This document shows positions 1 to 6,510 of a stretch of DNA of 9,703 nucleotides, one piece after another. This DNA comes from Planctomycetota bacterium (lineage in GTDB: Bacteria > Planctomycetota > MHYJ01 > JACPRB01), in contig JACQFK010000532.1 of NCBI GenBank assembly GCA_016200125.1, positions 1-9,703 on the forward strand, written 5' to 3'. The notes below the pieces were generated by a model, which searched no databases, had not been told where the DNA came from, and saw only the letters and a program-made list of their open reading frames with translations. Each line of letters opens with the position of its first letter. Within the stretch, counting starts at the first letter, position 1. Made by a program: the position numbers and the translations under genes.

Positions 1-999
1 CACGGCGGCCGCCCGGTCCGCCCCCTTCCCGTCCACGAGGGAGCGCCCCTTCGCCGAAAGCTCCCTCCGCAGCGCGGCGTTGGAAACCAGTCCTGCCAGC
101 GCGCCGGCCAGATCCGTCTCTCCGGAGACCGCCGCGCCCGCGGCGACGATCGGCGCGAGATTCGGCCGCTGGTTCTCCGCTGCGACCACCAGGAGCGGCG
201 GCACTCCCAGGCGCATCAGCTCCCAGCACGTGCCTCCGGCCGCGGAGACGGCCGCATCCGCCCACGCCATCAGCTCCGCCATGCGCGCGGCCGGGCTCTC
301 CAGCCGGACCGTCCCGGGCACGCGACGCGCCGCCTCCTCGAGACTCGCGCGGTGCGGGTTCGCCGGTCCGATCACGACCACGACTTCCATCCCGGAACTG
401 CCGGCCGATTCCAGGGCTTTCAGGACCTTGAGCGTGACGTTGCCGGGATCGCTGCCGCCCAGGGTGACCAGGAGCCGGCGCGCGACGGGGGGCGTCGGGC
501 GCTCGCCGCCGGGAGCGAAGCGGAACTCTCTCCGAAGCAGCGCGTAGCGGAGTCCGGCCAGGAGGCGGCAGGAGGGGGGACGGCGGGCGTAGGATGCCTC
601 CGAAGTCTCTAGGTTCGGATCGAGGATGAGGTTCGCGGTGTAGGTTCCGGCGCGGCCGTGGTCGTCGATCGCCAGGAGCCGGAGTCCCGCCTCCGTGATT
701 GCGCGCTGGAATCCGCTGCCGAAGGCATAGCCGTCCGCGACGACCCAGGCGGCTCCCGAGGTCCGCGCCGTCTCCACCAGCCGGGCCGCGTCGTCAGGAC
801 TCCCGGGGGGCCCGGCCGAGGGAAAGACCTCAACCTTCTCCGCGGCCAGCCGGGCTTCCAGCGATCGGGCCTGCTCGCCGAGGACGAAGCCCGCCCTTCC
901 TCCCCGGTCCTGCCAGGCCTGCACGAGCGCGAGGGACCGCATCACGTGGCCAACCCCGACCTGCGGCCCCGCGTCCGCGCGGACCAGGAGGTAGCTCAT
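1..999 (-). CDS. pseG: PseG, UDP-2,4-diacetamido-2,4,6-trideoxy-beta-L-altropyranose hydrolase (3' end cut by window edge)
   Basis: PseG removes UDP from the fourth intermediate of pseudaminic acid synthesis, giving the free 6-deoxy-AltdiNAc sugar that PseI condenses with PEP. It is a cytoplasmic enzyme with a glycosyltransferase-B-like fold. Reading the minus strand from ATG 999-997 gives 333 codons open to the left edge. The N-terminus holds RADAG then GVGHVMR (residues 15-21); H18 matches the catalytic histidine in the GxGHVxR motif of the family. DGYAFG (89-94), LLVTLGGSDPGN (176-187) and the C-terminal AGGTCWELMRLG (254-265) are all family landmarks. The ATG overlaps the pseC stop (ATGA, 996-999), so translation is probably coupled; I see no Shine-Dalgarno sequence of its own. 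Single-domain PseG proteins are roughly 275-360 residues, so either little is missing or the gene is a longer PseG fusion. The family call is firm; the C-terminal extent is unknown. Confidence 0.88.
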   Translation of the reverse strand, partial: MSYLLVRADAGPQVGVGHVMRSLALVQAWQDRGGRAGFVLGEQARSLEARLAAEKVEVFPSAGPPGSPDDAARLVETARTSGAAWVVADGYAFGSGFQRAITEAGLRLLAIDDHGRAGTYTANLILDPNLETSEASYARRPPSCRLLAGLRYALLRREFRFAPGGERPTPPVARRLLVTLGGSDPGNVTLKVLKALESAGSSGMEVVVVIGPANPHRASLEEAARRVPGTVRLESPAARMAELMAWADAAVSAAGGTCWELMRLGVPPLLVVAAENQRPNLAPIVAAGAAVSGETDLAGALAGLVSNAALRRELSAKGRSLVDGKGADRAAAV

Positions 1000-2165
1000 G
1001 AGCCGCGGGAGCGGAGGACGTCCTTGAGCGTCCGCACGACGCGACGGACATCGCTCTCCCGCATCCGGGGGAACAGGGGCAGCGAGATCTCGGAGCTGTA
1101 GAAGGCCTCCGCGCGGGGATACTGGCCCTTCCGCGTTCCGAACCGCTTCCGGTAGTAGGGCTGAAGATGCACCGGAATGTAATGAACCTGCACGCCGATG
1201 CCGCGGGCCCGGAGCTCCTCGACGACCGCACGGCGGGGGCGGCTCCCGGCGCGGAGCCGGATCGGATAGAGTTGGTAGGAGTGGCGCGCCCAGGGGCGGA
1301 CGGCCGCCCCCGACACCTCGGGAAGTTCCTTCAGGAGCCGATCGTACTGCGCCGCCCGGGCGCGGCGGACCCGGATGAATTCCTCGACCTTCGCGAGCTG
1401 CGCAATGCCGAGTGCGCACTGGAAGTCGGTGATCCGGTAGTTGTAGCCGAGCTGCTGCATCTCGTAATACCAGGGCCCCTCGTTATGCTCCAGTTCCGCC
1501 GGGTCCTTCGTGATCCCGTGGCTCGAGAACATCCGGAGGCGGCGGGCGAGGGCCTCGTCGTCCGTGGTCACCATCCCGCCCTCGCCGGTCGTGATGTGCT
1601 TGACGGGATGGAAGCTGAATACGGTCAGGTCTGCGAGCGTGCCGACGCGCTGTCCCCTGCAGCGGGCCCCCAGCGCGTGGGCGGCGTCTTCGATGACTAC
1701 CAGGCCGCGTCGGCGCGCGATCCGCCGGATCGCCGGCAGGTCGCAGGGATGTCCTGCGTAGTCGACGGGGATCACCGCCCGGGTGCGCTTCGTGATCGCG
1801 GCCTCGAACGCCTTGGGGTCCATCGTGGCGGTGTCCGACTCCACGTCGCAGAAGCGCGGCGTCGCCCCCACGTAGAGCACGGCGTTCGCCGTGGCGACGA
1901 ACGTGACCGGCGGCACCAGCGCTTCATCGCCGGCTCCCAGCCCCGCCGCAAAGCAGCAGCCGTGGAGGGCGGCCGTCCCCGACGAGAAGGAGACCGCATG
2001 GCGGGCGCCGCAGTATTTCGCGAAGCGCTCCTCGAATTCCCGGACCGTGGGGCCCTGGGTGATCCAGTCGGAGCGGAGGATGCGGGCCACTTCGCGGATG
2101 TCGGCGGGGTCGATCCACTGGCGCGAGTAGGGAAGGGGGCGCGCCCGGCCGCCGCGCGAGGTCAC
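996..2165 (-). CDS. pseC: PseC, UDP-4-amino-4,6-dideoxy-N-acetyl-beta-L-altrosamine transaminase
   Basis: PseC is the PLP-dependent aminotransferase (DegT/DnrJ/EryC1 family) that converts the 4-keto product of PseB to the 4-amino sugar, the second step to CMP-pseudaminic acid. The product is 389 residues, normal for the family. PYSRQWID (12-19) is the typical PseC opening. SFSSGTAAL (59-67) binds the PLP phosphate, EDAAHALGA (159-167) supplies the aspartate that contacts the pyridine nitrogen, and FSFHPVKHITTGEGG contains the Schiff-base lysine K189. PVDYAGHPCDL (133-143) and GIGVQVHYIPVH near the C-terminus also fit PseC. GTG at 2165 was chosen because it overlaps the pseB stop (GTGA, 2162-2165), has a GGGGGAG tract just upstream, and puts the conserved start motif 12 residues in. 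The frame stays open further upstream to 2711, but that stretch is a shadow of pseB. Confidence 0.93.
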   Translation of the reverse strand: MTSRGGRARPLPYSRQWIDPADIREVARILRSDWITQGPTVREFEERFAKYCGARHAVSFSSGTAALHGCCFAAGLGAGDEALVPPVTFVATANAVLYVGATPRFCDVESDTATMDPKAFEAAITKRTRAVIPVDYAGHPCDLPAIRRIARRRGLVVIEDAAHALGARCRGQRVGTLADLTVFSFHPVKHITTGEGGMVTTDDEALARRLRMFSSHGITKDPAELEHNEGPWYYEMQQLGYNYRITDFQCALGIAQLAKVEEFIRVRRARAAQYDRLLKELPEVSGAAVRPWARHSYQLYPIRLRAGSRPRRAVVEELRARGIGVQVHYIPVHLQPYYRKRFGTRKGQYPRAEAFYSSEISLPLFPRMRESDVRRVVRTLKDVLRSRGS

Positions 2166-3133
2166 TTCTCCCCCAGCATCTTCCGAAGGTCCTGGGGCGT
2201 TACGACCAGGGGATTGGTGTCGCTGCTGTAGCAGAAGCGGTCCGCCACCGGGCGGCCGCCGGCGGATTTCTCCTCGCCCCACCAGGGGAAGTCGGGCTGG
2301 ATGACGTAATAGTCGTCGAACTCGATCGTCCGCCTCGCATCGTCCTCGGGCACGAGGACCTCGTGGAGCTTCTCGCCCGAGCGGATGCCGACGATGTCGT
2401 GCTTGCATCCGGGGGCGATGGCCTCGGCGAGGTCCAGCAGCTTCATGCTCGCCAGCTTGGGGACGAAGATCTCGCCGCCGTGCATCAGGTCGAGGCTGCG
2501 GATGACGAACTCGACGCCCTGCTCCAGCGTGATCCAGAAGCGGGTCATCCGCGGGTCGGTGATCGGAAGGCGGCCCTCCGCCTTGAGCCGCCTGAAGAGG
2601 GGGATGACGCTGCCGCGGCTGTTGATCACGTTGCCGTAGCGCACCACCGCGAAGCGGACCTGGTGCTTTCCCGCGTAGGAGTTCCCCGCGACGAAGAGCT
2701 TGTCCGCGCACAGCTTCGTGGCGCCGTAGAGATTGATTGGGCTCGCCGCCTTATCGGTGCTCAGGGCGATGACCCGCTCCACGTTCCGATCGATAGACGC
2801 CTCGATCACGTTCTGCGATCCGATGATGTTGGTCTGGATGACTTCGGAGGGGTTGTACTCGCCCGACGGGACCTGCTTCAGGGCCGCCGCGTGGACCACG
2901 ATGTCCACGCCGTCGAAGGCCCGGGTGAGGCGGGCGCGGTCGCGGACGTCGCCGAGGAAGAAGCGGACGCAGGGGTCTCGGAACTCCTGGGCCATCTCCG
3001 ACTGCTTGAGCTCATCCCGGCTGAAGACGATGAGCCGCCGCGGCTTGTGCTTCTGGAGCATCGTCGCGACGAACTTCTGCCCGAACGATCCGGTGCCCCC
3101 CGTGATGAGAACCGACTTCTGGTTCCAGTCCAA
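2162..3133 (-). CDS. pseB: PseB, UDP-N-acetylglucosamine 4,6-dehydratase (inverting)
   Basis: PseB is the soluble NADP-dependent short-chain dehydrogenase that removes water from UDP-GlcNAc and inverts C5, the committed step of pseudaminic acid synthesis. From TTG 3133 the protein is 323 residues, as usual for PseB/FlaA1. The Rossmann motif TGGTGSFGQKF is at 11-21. The catalytic pair D127-K128 lies in ALSTDKAASP, and Y136 with K140 form the YxxxK motif. RMTRFWITL (195-203), SGEKLHEVLVPEDDAR (252-267) and the C-terminal SSDTNPLVV are PseB hallmarks. The TTG start is preferred because GGAGAGG lies 5 bases upstream and a good promoter fits just before it. The in-frame ATG at 3208 would lie upstream of that promoter and adds 25 unrelated residues. 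This is the first gene of the pseB-pseC-pseG operon and overlaps pseC by four bases. Confidence 0.93.
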   Translation of the reverse strand: MDWNQKSVLITGGTGSFGQKFVATMLQKHKPRRLIVFSRDELKQSEMAQEFRDPCVRFFLGDVRDRARLTRAFDGVDIVVHAAALKQVPSGEYNPSEVIQTNIIGSQNVIEASIDRNVERVIALSTDKAASPINLYGATKLCADKLFVAGNSYAGKHQVRFAVVRYGNVINSRGSVIPLFRRLKAEGRLPITDPRMTRFWITLEQGVEFVIRSLDLMHGGEIFVPKLASMKLLDLAEAIAPGCKHDIVGIRSGEKLHEVLVPEDDARRTIEFDDYYVIQPDFPWWGEEKSAGGRPVADRFCYSSDTNPLVVTPQDLRKMLGEK

Positions 3134-3138
3134 TGAGT

Positions 3139-3145
3139 CCTCTCC
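3139..3145 (-). promoter_or_regulatory. Ribosome binding site of pseB (decides TTG start)
   Basis: GGAGAGG on the minus strand, five bases before TTG 3133-3131. No competing Shine-Dalgarno sequence was noticed before the in-frame ATG at 3208. This is the main reason for choosing a TTG start. Confidence 0.65.
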
Positions 3146-3162
3146 GGTTTGGATTCGGCGGC

Positions 3163-3191
3163 ATTTTACGAGACGATCCCGGCGAGCGCAA
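3163..3191 (-). promoter_or_regulatory. Predicted sigma-70-type promoter of the pseB-pseC-pseG operon
   Basis: On the minus strand TTGCGC (3191-3186, 4 of 6 to the -35 consensus) and TAAAAT (3168-3163, 5 of 6 to the -10 consensus) are separated by exactly 17 bases. Transcription would start near 3156, giving a leader of about 22 bases that contains the GGAGAGG ribosome site. It is the best -10 box in the 140-base gap between pseB and the divergent gene. Predicted by eye only. Confidence 0.5.
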
Positions 3192-3230
3192 GATCCGCCG
3201 ACCGCCAAGGGGCGCGGGACGGTCGATTCG

Positions 3231-3259
3231 GTGAATTCCCGGGCCGTTTCGGCTATTCT
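3231..3259 (+). promoter_or_regulatory. Weak predicted promoter of the glycosyltransferase-like gene
   Basis: GTGAAT (3231-3236, 3 of 6) and TATTCT (3254-3259, 4 of 6) are 17 bases apart. Transcription would begin near 3266, only about 8 bases before ATG 3274, so the mRNA would be nearly leaderless. If translation instead begins at ATG 3295, the leader is about 29 bases and includes AGGAG. The -35 match is poor. Confidence 0.28.
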
Positions 3260-3273
3260 TCAGCCCTGGTTTC

Positions 3274-4473
3274 ATGAAGACGCTTCAGGAGTGCATGTCG
3301 TTCCTGGGTCATCTCGAGACCCGCCTCCCCGTCAATGACTGGACGCTCGAGGGAGTCCGGATCTGGCCGCTCGTCCGGACGCTCCTCTTCCACCGCCTCA
3401 ACCTCTCCCTGCGCGGCTCCGAGGAGCCGCCGACGGCGTCGACCGGCAAGGCGGCGCGGCTCCTGAATTCGATGCGGGCGCCCTTCAGGGACCCCGGAAA
3501 GAATCTTCCGCGCGCGGCACCCGCCGACGTCTTCATCCTCACCTACGCGGGGATCCGCCAGGCCCGGGTCGGAGGAGAATACGTCGACATCCGGACCGGC
3601 CCGCTCATCGAGGAACTCGGCTCGAGGAAGCTCGGGTGGCACGCCTGGGAATACGCGGTTCCCCGGCTCTACCGCTTCCCGCGCAGGAATCCGACCCACC
3701 TCATCCAGCGCGAGTTCTACGCGGCGCAGTTCTGGAACCTGGTCGGGGGGGGAACCTTTCGGCAGGAGAATCTGGCGGGCTATCACGGGTTCTGCGAAGC
3801 CCTTCAGGCCCGGCAGGTTCTGTACCCGGAACTTCTGGAGAAGCGCCTGCGACGCGAGTTCAGCCTGATCCTCTCCCTCCGCGACCGCTTCGAGCGGGCC
3901 TTCGACGTCATCCACCCCTCCGTCGCCTTCACCTCGAACATGGGCCGCTATGAGTTCGCCCTCAACCTGGCCTGCCGCCGGCGGAACATTCTGACCGTCG
4001 AATTGCAGCACGGCGCCTTCGCCCTGCACGGCCAGTATGCGTCGTGGCGCAAGGTTCCTCCGGAAGGCTACGACCTGCTTCCCGACGCCTTCTGGTGCTG
4101 CACCGCTCCGCTCGCCGACGAATTCCGCCGCCGCGGCATCGAGGCCGAATTCGAGCGGGCGAGTAGCTCGCCCCTGCCGCAGCTGCTGAGCCGCGCCGAT
4201 CTCCACCTCACGCACTCTTCGTCGACGGTTCTGGAAGCCCAGCGGTTCGGCCTCGGCTCGATCGTCTGGTCCGAACTCGGCGCGAGCCTTTATGCATCCC
4301 AGATCGACGCGGGGACCTGCCGGGCGGCCCTGGACGCCGAGTCTCTCATCCGGGAGATCGGCAAGACCGAGGGGGTGAAGACGCCGCGCCCCGATGCAGG
4401 ACCCCGGCGCTGCGGGGAAACCCTCGATCAATTCCTGGAGCTGGGGCGACGCCAGAAGAGCGGACGTCCGTGA
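3274..4473 (+). CDS. Glycosyltransferase-like surface polysaccharide protein, apparently missing an internal block
   Basis: The 399-residue product resembles uncharacterised GT-B-like proteins found in O-antigen and capsule clusters; the substrate is unknown. Landmarks in order are VNDWTLEGVRIWPLVR (20-35), DVFILTYAGIRQ (85-96) followed by a polar segment ending in GPLIEEL, then ELQHGAFALHGQYASWRKVP (243-262), GYDLLPDAFW (265-274), PLPQLLSRADLHLTHSSSTVLEAQRFG (300-326). The last part is the C-terminal nucleotide-sugar domain. In relatives I recall, about 80 residues with a GNP/GGN turn and a WxRLHP motif separate the LLPDxFW segment from the PLxxLL segment; here only about 25 do (roughly residues 275-299). 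This may be an in-frame deletion or an assembly collapse. Start: the outermost ATG 3274 has no ribosome site but would suit a near-leaderless mRNA; ATG 3295 has AGGAG three bases upstream and is a real alternative. No signal peptide or membrane segment is seen. It is divergent from pseB and may attach or process the sugars made next door. Confidence 0.72.
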   Translation: MKTLQECMSFLGHLETRLPVNDWTLEGVRIWPLVRTLLFHRLNLSLRGSEEPPTASTGKAARLLNSMRAPFRDPGKNLPRAAPADVFILTYAGIRQARVGGEYVDIRTGPLIEELGSRKLGWHAWEYAVPRLYRFPRRNPTHLIQREFYAAQFWNLVGGGTFRQENLAGYHGFCEALQARQVLYPELLEKRLRREFSLILSLRDRFERAFDVIHPSVAFTSNMGRYEFALNLACRRRNILTVELQHGAFALHGQYASWRKVPPEGYDLLPDAFWCCTAPLADEFRRRGIEAEFERASSSPLPQLLSRADLHLTHSSSTVLEAQRFGLGSIVWSELGASLYASQIDAGTCRAALDAESLIREIGKTEGVKTPRPDAGPRRCGETLDQFLELGRRQKSGRP

Positions 4474-4480
4474 CGGCGAC
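4474..4480. other. Convergent gene junction, no terminator seen
   Basis: Only seven bases separate the TGA of the plus-strand glycosyltransferase-like gene (4471-4473) from the TAG of the minus-strand dehydratase (4483-4481). The perfect palindrome CGGACGTCCG at 4461-4470 lies inside the plus-strand gene, but it has no loop and no T-run, so it is not a credible intrinsic terminator. Transcripts from the two sides probably overlap. Confidence 0.6.
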
Positions 4481-6364
4481 CTACTCGGGCCTGAAGTCGG
4501 GCACGATCTGCTTGAGGCGCGGGACAATCTCGCTCCGCGTGGCGCCGTTGATGCAGAGCTTCTCCAGCTCGCCGAGCGCCGCCTCCTCCAGCCGCCCGCG
4601 CTGATCGCCGCGCAGCAGGAAGATCTGCGGGTGCGGCGTCTTCTCCGCGATCTCGTGGTCGAGGCGGAGCTCCTCGAAGAGCTTCTCGCCGGGCCGGATG
4701 CCGGTGAACTCGATCCGCACGTCCACGTCCGGCACGAGCCCGGAGAGCCGGATCAGGTCCTTCGCCAGGTCCACGATCTTCACCGGCTCGCCCATGTCGA
4801 GCACGAAGACCTCGCCCCCCTTCCCCAGGACCGCCGCCTGCAGCACGAGCTGCACCGCCTCGGGGATCGTCATGAAGTAGCGCTTCATCTCCGGGTGGGT
4901 CACCGTGATCGGCCCGCCGCGCGCCAGCTGCTCCTTGAAGATCGGCAGCACGCTGCCGTTCGAGCCGAGGACGTTCCCGAAACGGACCGCGACGTAGCGC
5001 GTCGCGCCCGACTCGTTCAGGCGCCCCACGACCATCTCGGCGATCCGCTTGGTGGTCCCCATGACGCTCGACGGGTTGACCGCCTTGTCGCTCGAGATGA
5101 GCACGAAGGCCCGGGCCCCCGCATCGCGCGCCTCCTCCGAGACCACCCGCGTCCCGCCCACATTGACGCGCACCGCCTCGCGGGGATGGTCCTCGAGCAG
5201 CGGCACGTGCTTGAAGGCGGCGGCGTGGAAGACCACCTCCGGGCGATGCGCCTGGAAGGCGGATCGCAGGCGGGCCCGGTCGGTCACGTCCGCCAGCTCG
5301 GGGACGATCTTGACGTCGCCCGACCGCGCGCGCAGCTCGAGGAGCAGCGTGTGCAGGGGCGTCTCCGCGCAGTCGAGCGCCACGAGGACGGAGGGATGGA
5401 ACTCGAGAAGCTGGCGGCAGAGCTCGGAGCCGATGCTGCCCGCCGCGCCGGTCACCAGGACCTTCTTCCCGCGGACGAAGGCGGAGATCGCCTCGGTGTC
5501 GAGCTTCACCGGGTCGCGGCGGAGCAGGTCCTCCACGGAGATCTCCCGCAGCTGGGGAAGGAAGCCCGACGCGATGGCCAGGCGGCCGACCGGGGGGAGG
5601 ATCTTGACGGAAAGGCCCGCCTGCAGGAGGACGTTGACGATGCGCCGCTGCGCCGAGCCGCCCGCGCTGGGAATGGCGATGTAGGCCTTACGGACGCCCT
5701 GTTCGAGGGCGAACTCGCGGGCCCGGTCGATCGCGCCCAGGACCTTCACGCCGCGCAGGACGCGGCCCTTTTTCGCGGGGGCGTCGTCCAGGATCCCCGC
5801 CACGCGGACGCCCGTGTCGGGATTCCTCTGGATCTCTCGCAGCAGCGCTTCGGCTGCGTTGCCGGCGCCGACCAGGAAGATGGGCTCCGCCGGAAGGCCG
5901 CGGGCGCGGCCGATCACGCTCGCCTCCCGCGAATGGCGCAGGAGGGCGTAGAGTCCGCCCACGCCGAGGAAGGTCAGCATGCCGTCGAGGACCAGCACCG
6001 TGCGGGGGATCTGGGTGCCCCGGAGCAGGAGATAGTTCCCCGCGGCCACCACGATCAGCGCGATCACGGTCGCGTGAAGGATCCGGAAGAGGTCGCGGAT
6101 CCCCACGTAGGCCCAGAGGATCCGGAAGACGCCCGCCAGCGTGAACACCACGAGCTTGGCGCCCAGGACGAAGGGCAGGAGCGCAAGCAGGAAGGGCCAG
6201 GGATACTGCGGGGGCAGCGTGAAGTCGAAGCGCAACAGGAAGGACAGCAGGTAGGAGACCGCGAAGACCGCGAGCGCCGCCGCCACGACGAGGAGATGGG
6301 ATCTCCCGGGCGCGGATCGGGGGGCTTCGGCGGGCGGAGCGGGAACCGGCGTCGTTTCAGCCAT
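4481..6364 (-). CDS. Membrane-bound UDP-GlcNAc 4,6-dehydratase / polysaccharide biosynthesis protein (CapD/WbpM/PglF type)
   Basis: This family makes UDP-4-keto-6-deoxy-GlcNAc (retaining C5) at the inner membrane, the entry point to bacillosamine, QuiNAc, FucNAc and similar sugars. The 627-residue length fits. After a short proline/alanine-rich N-terminus come four hydrophobic segments (about 23-45, 57-78, 97-114, 121-141) with the WAYVGIRDL motif at 85-92. A CoA_binding_3-like domain starts at FLVGAGNAAEALL (163-175), and VEDLLRRDPV (277-286) leads into the extended SDR domain. There TGAAGSIG (305-312) binds NAD(P), D426-K427 are the catalytic pair, and the usual YxxxK is MGTTK (435-439). 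Met in place of Tyr is characteristic of the WbpM/PglF long form, not damage. ATG 6364 was chosen because the membrane domain starts soon after and a promoter fits just upstream; the frame is open to ATG 6454. There is no obvious ribosome site. Sugar product cannot be told from sequence, so I give no symbol. Confidence 0.9.
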   Translation of the reverse strand: MAETTPVPAPPAEAPRSAPGRSHLLVVAAALAVFAVSYLLSFLLRFDFTLPPQYPWPFLLALLPFVLGAKLVVFTLAGVFRILWAYVGIRDLFRILHATVIALIVVAAGNYLLLRGTQIPRTVLVLDGMLTFLGVGGLYALLRHSREASVIGRARGLPAEPIFLVGAGNAAEALLREIQRNPDTGVRVAGILDDAPAKKGRVLRGVKVLGAIDRAREFALEQGVRKAYIAIPSAGGSAQRRIVNVLLQAGLSVKILPPVGRLAIASGFLPQLREISVEDLLRRDPVKLDTEAISAFVRGKKVLVTGAAGSIGSELCRQLLEFHPSVLVALDCAETPLHTLLLELRARSGDVKIVPELADVTDRARLRSAFQAHRPEVVFHAAAFKHVPLLEDHPREAVRVNVGGTRVVSEEARDAGARAFVLISSDKAVNPSSVMGTTKRIAEMVVGRLNESGATRYVAVRFGNVLGSNGSVLPIFKEQLARGGPITVTHPEMKRYFMTIPEAVQLVLQAAVLGKGGEVFVLDMGEPVKIVDLAKDLIRLSGLVPDVDVRIEFTGIRPGEKLFEELRLDHEIAEKTPHPQIFLLRGDQRGRLEEAALGELEKLCINGATRSEIVPRLKQIVPDFRPE

Positions 6365-6377
6365 CTGGACGGCGACG

Positions 6378-6406
6378 AGTCTAGCACGCGCCGCCGAAAG
6401 AGGCAA
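6378..6406 (-). promoter_or_regulatory. Predicted promoter of the CapD/PglF-like dehydratase
   Basis: On the minus strand TTGCCT (6406-6401, 4 of 6) and TAGACT (6383-6378, 4 of 6) are 17 bases apart, and TGC directly before TAGACT forms an extended -10. Transcription would start near 6371, about 6 bases before ATG 6364. That nearly leaderless arrangement agrees with the lack of a Shine-Dalgarno sequence. Confidence 0.4.
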
Positions 6407-6443
6407 TCCGGAGCCTCGGAGAGCGCCCGGAATGAGGGGAGAG

Positions 6444-6472
6444 TTGACCGTCATATCCCAGCGTGCTAAGGT
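6444..6472 (+). promoter_or_regulatory. Predicted promoter of the glnT-gcvPA-gcvPB operon
   Basis: TTGACC (6444-6449, 5 of 6 to the -35 consensus) is 17 bases from TAAGGT (6467-6472, 3 of 6), and TGC directly before the hexamer forms an extended -10. The predicted start near 6479 gives a leader of about 32 bases that contains the GAGGA ribosome site. A strong -35 and extended -10 offset the weak -10 hexamer. It lies in the 146-base gap shared with the divergent dehydratase gene. I saw no clear NtrC/sigma-54 (-24/-12) site or riboswitch in this gap. Confidence 0.45.
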
Positions 6473-6500
6473 GTCCTCTCAAAACAGCCCCATTCTTCGC

Positions 6501-6505
6501 GAGGA
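6501..6505 (+). promoter_or_regulatory. Ribosome binding site of the glutamine synthetase gene
   Basis: GAGGA, five bases before ATG 6511. It favours this start over the in-frame GTG at 6463, which would lie upstream of the predicted transcription start. Confidence 0.6.
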
Positions 6506-6510
6506 CTGGC

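Noticed and set aside
1167..2231. A 354-residue plus-strand frame opposite pseC
   Set aside because: Shadow of pseC with no motifs; pseC is unambiguous.
2166..2711. N-terminal extension of PseC by 182 residues
   Set aside because: The extension is an out-of-frame reading of pseB. PseC homology begins just after GTG 2165, which has its own ribosome site.
4461..4500. Intrinsic terminator at the convergent junction
   Set aside because: Only a loop-less 10-base palindrome and no T-run on either strand.
4394..6469. A 691-residue plus-strand open frame antisense to the membrane dehydratase
   Set aside because: Its translation is rich in R, D, E, G and A with no recognisable motif, and the opposite strand carries a clear multi-domain protein. 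Long antisense frames are expected at this GC content.
6452..6482. Alternative minus-strand promoter TTGAGA-19-GATATG for the membrane dehydratase
   Set aside because: Poor -10 match and long spacer; the TTGCCT-17-TAGACT pair nearer the gene fits better.
6473..6506. Possible leader hairpin GTCCTC/GAGGAC hiding the glnT ribosome site
   Set aside because: The GTCCTC arm lies at or upstream of the predicted transcription start and the loop is 22 bases, so it may not be in the mRNA. Not supported enough to list.
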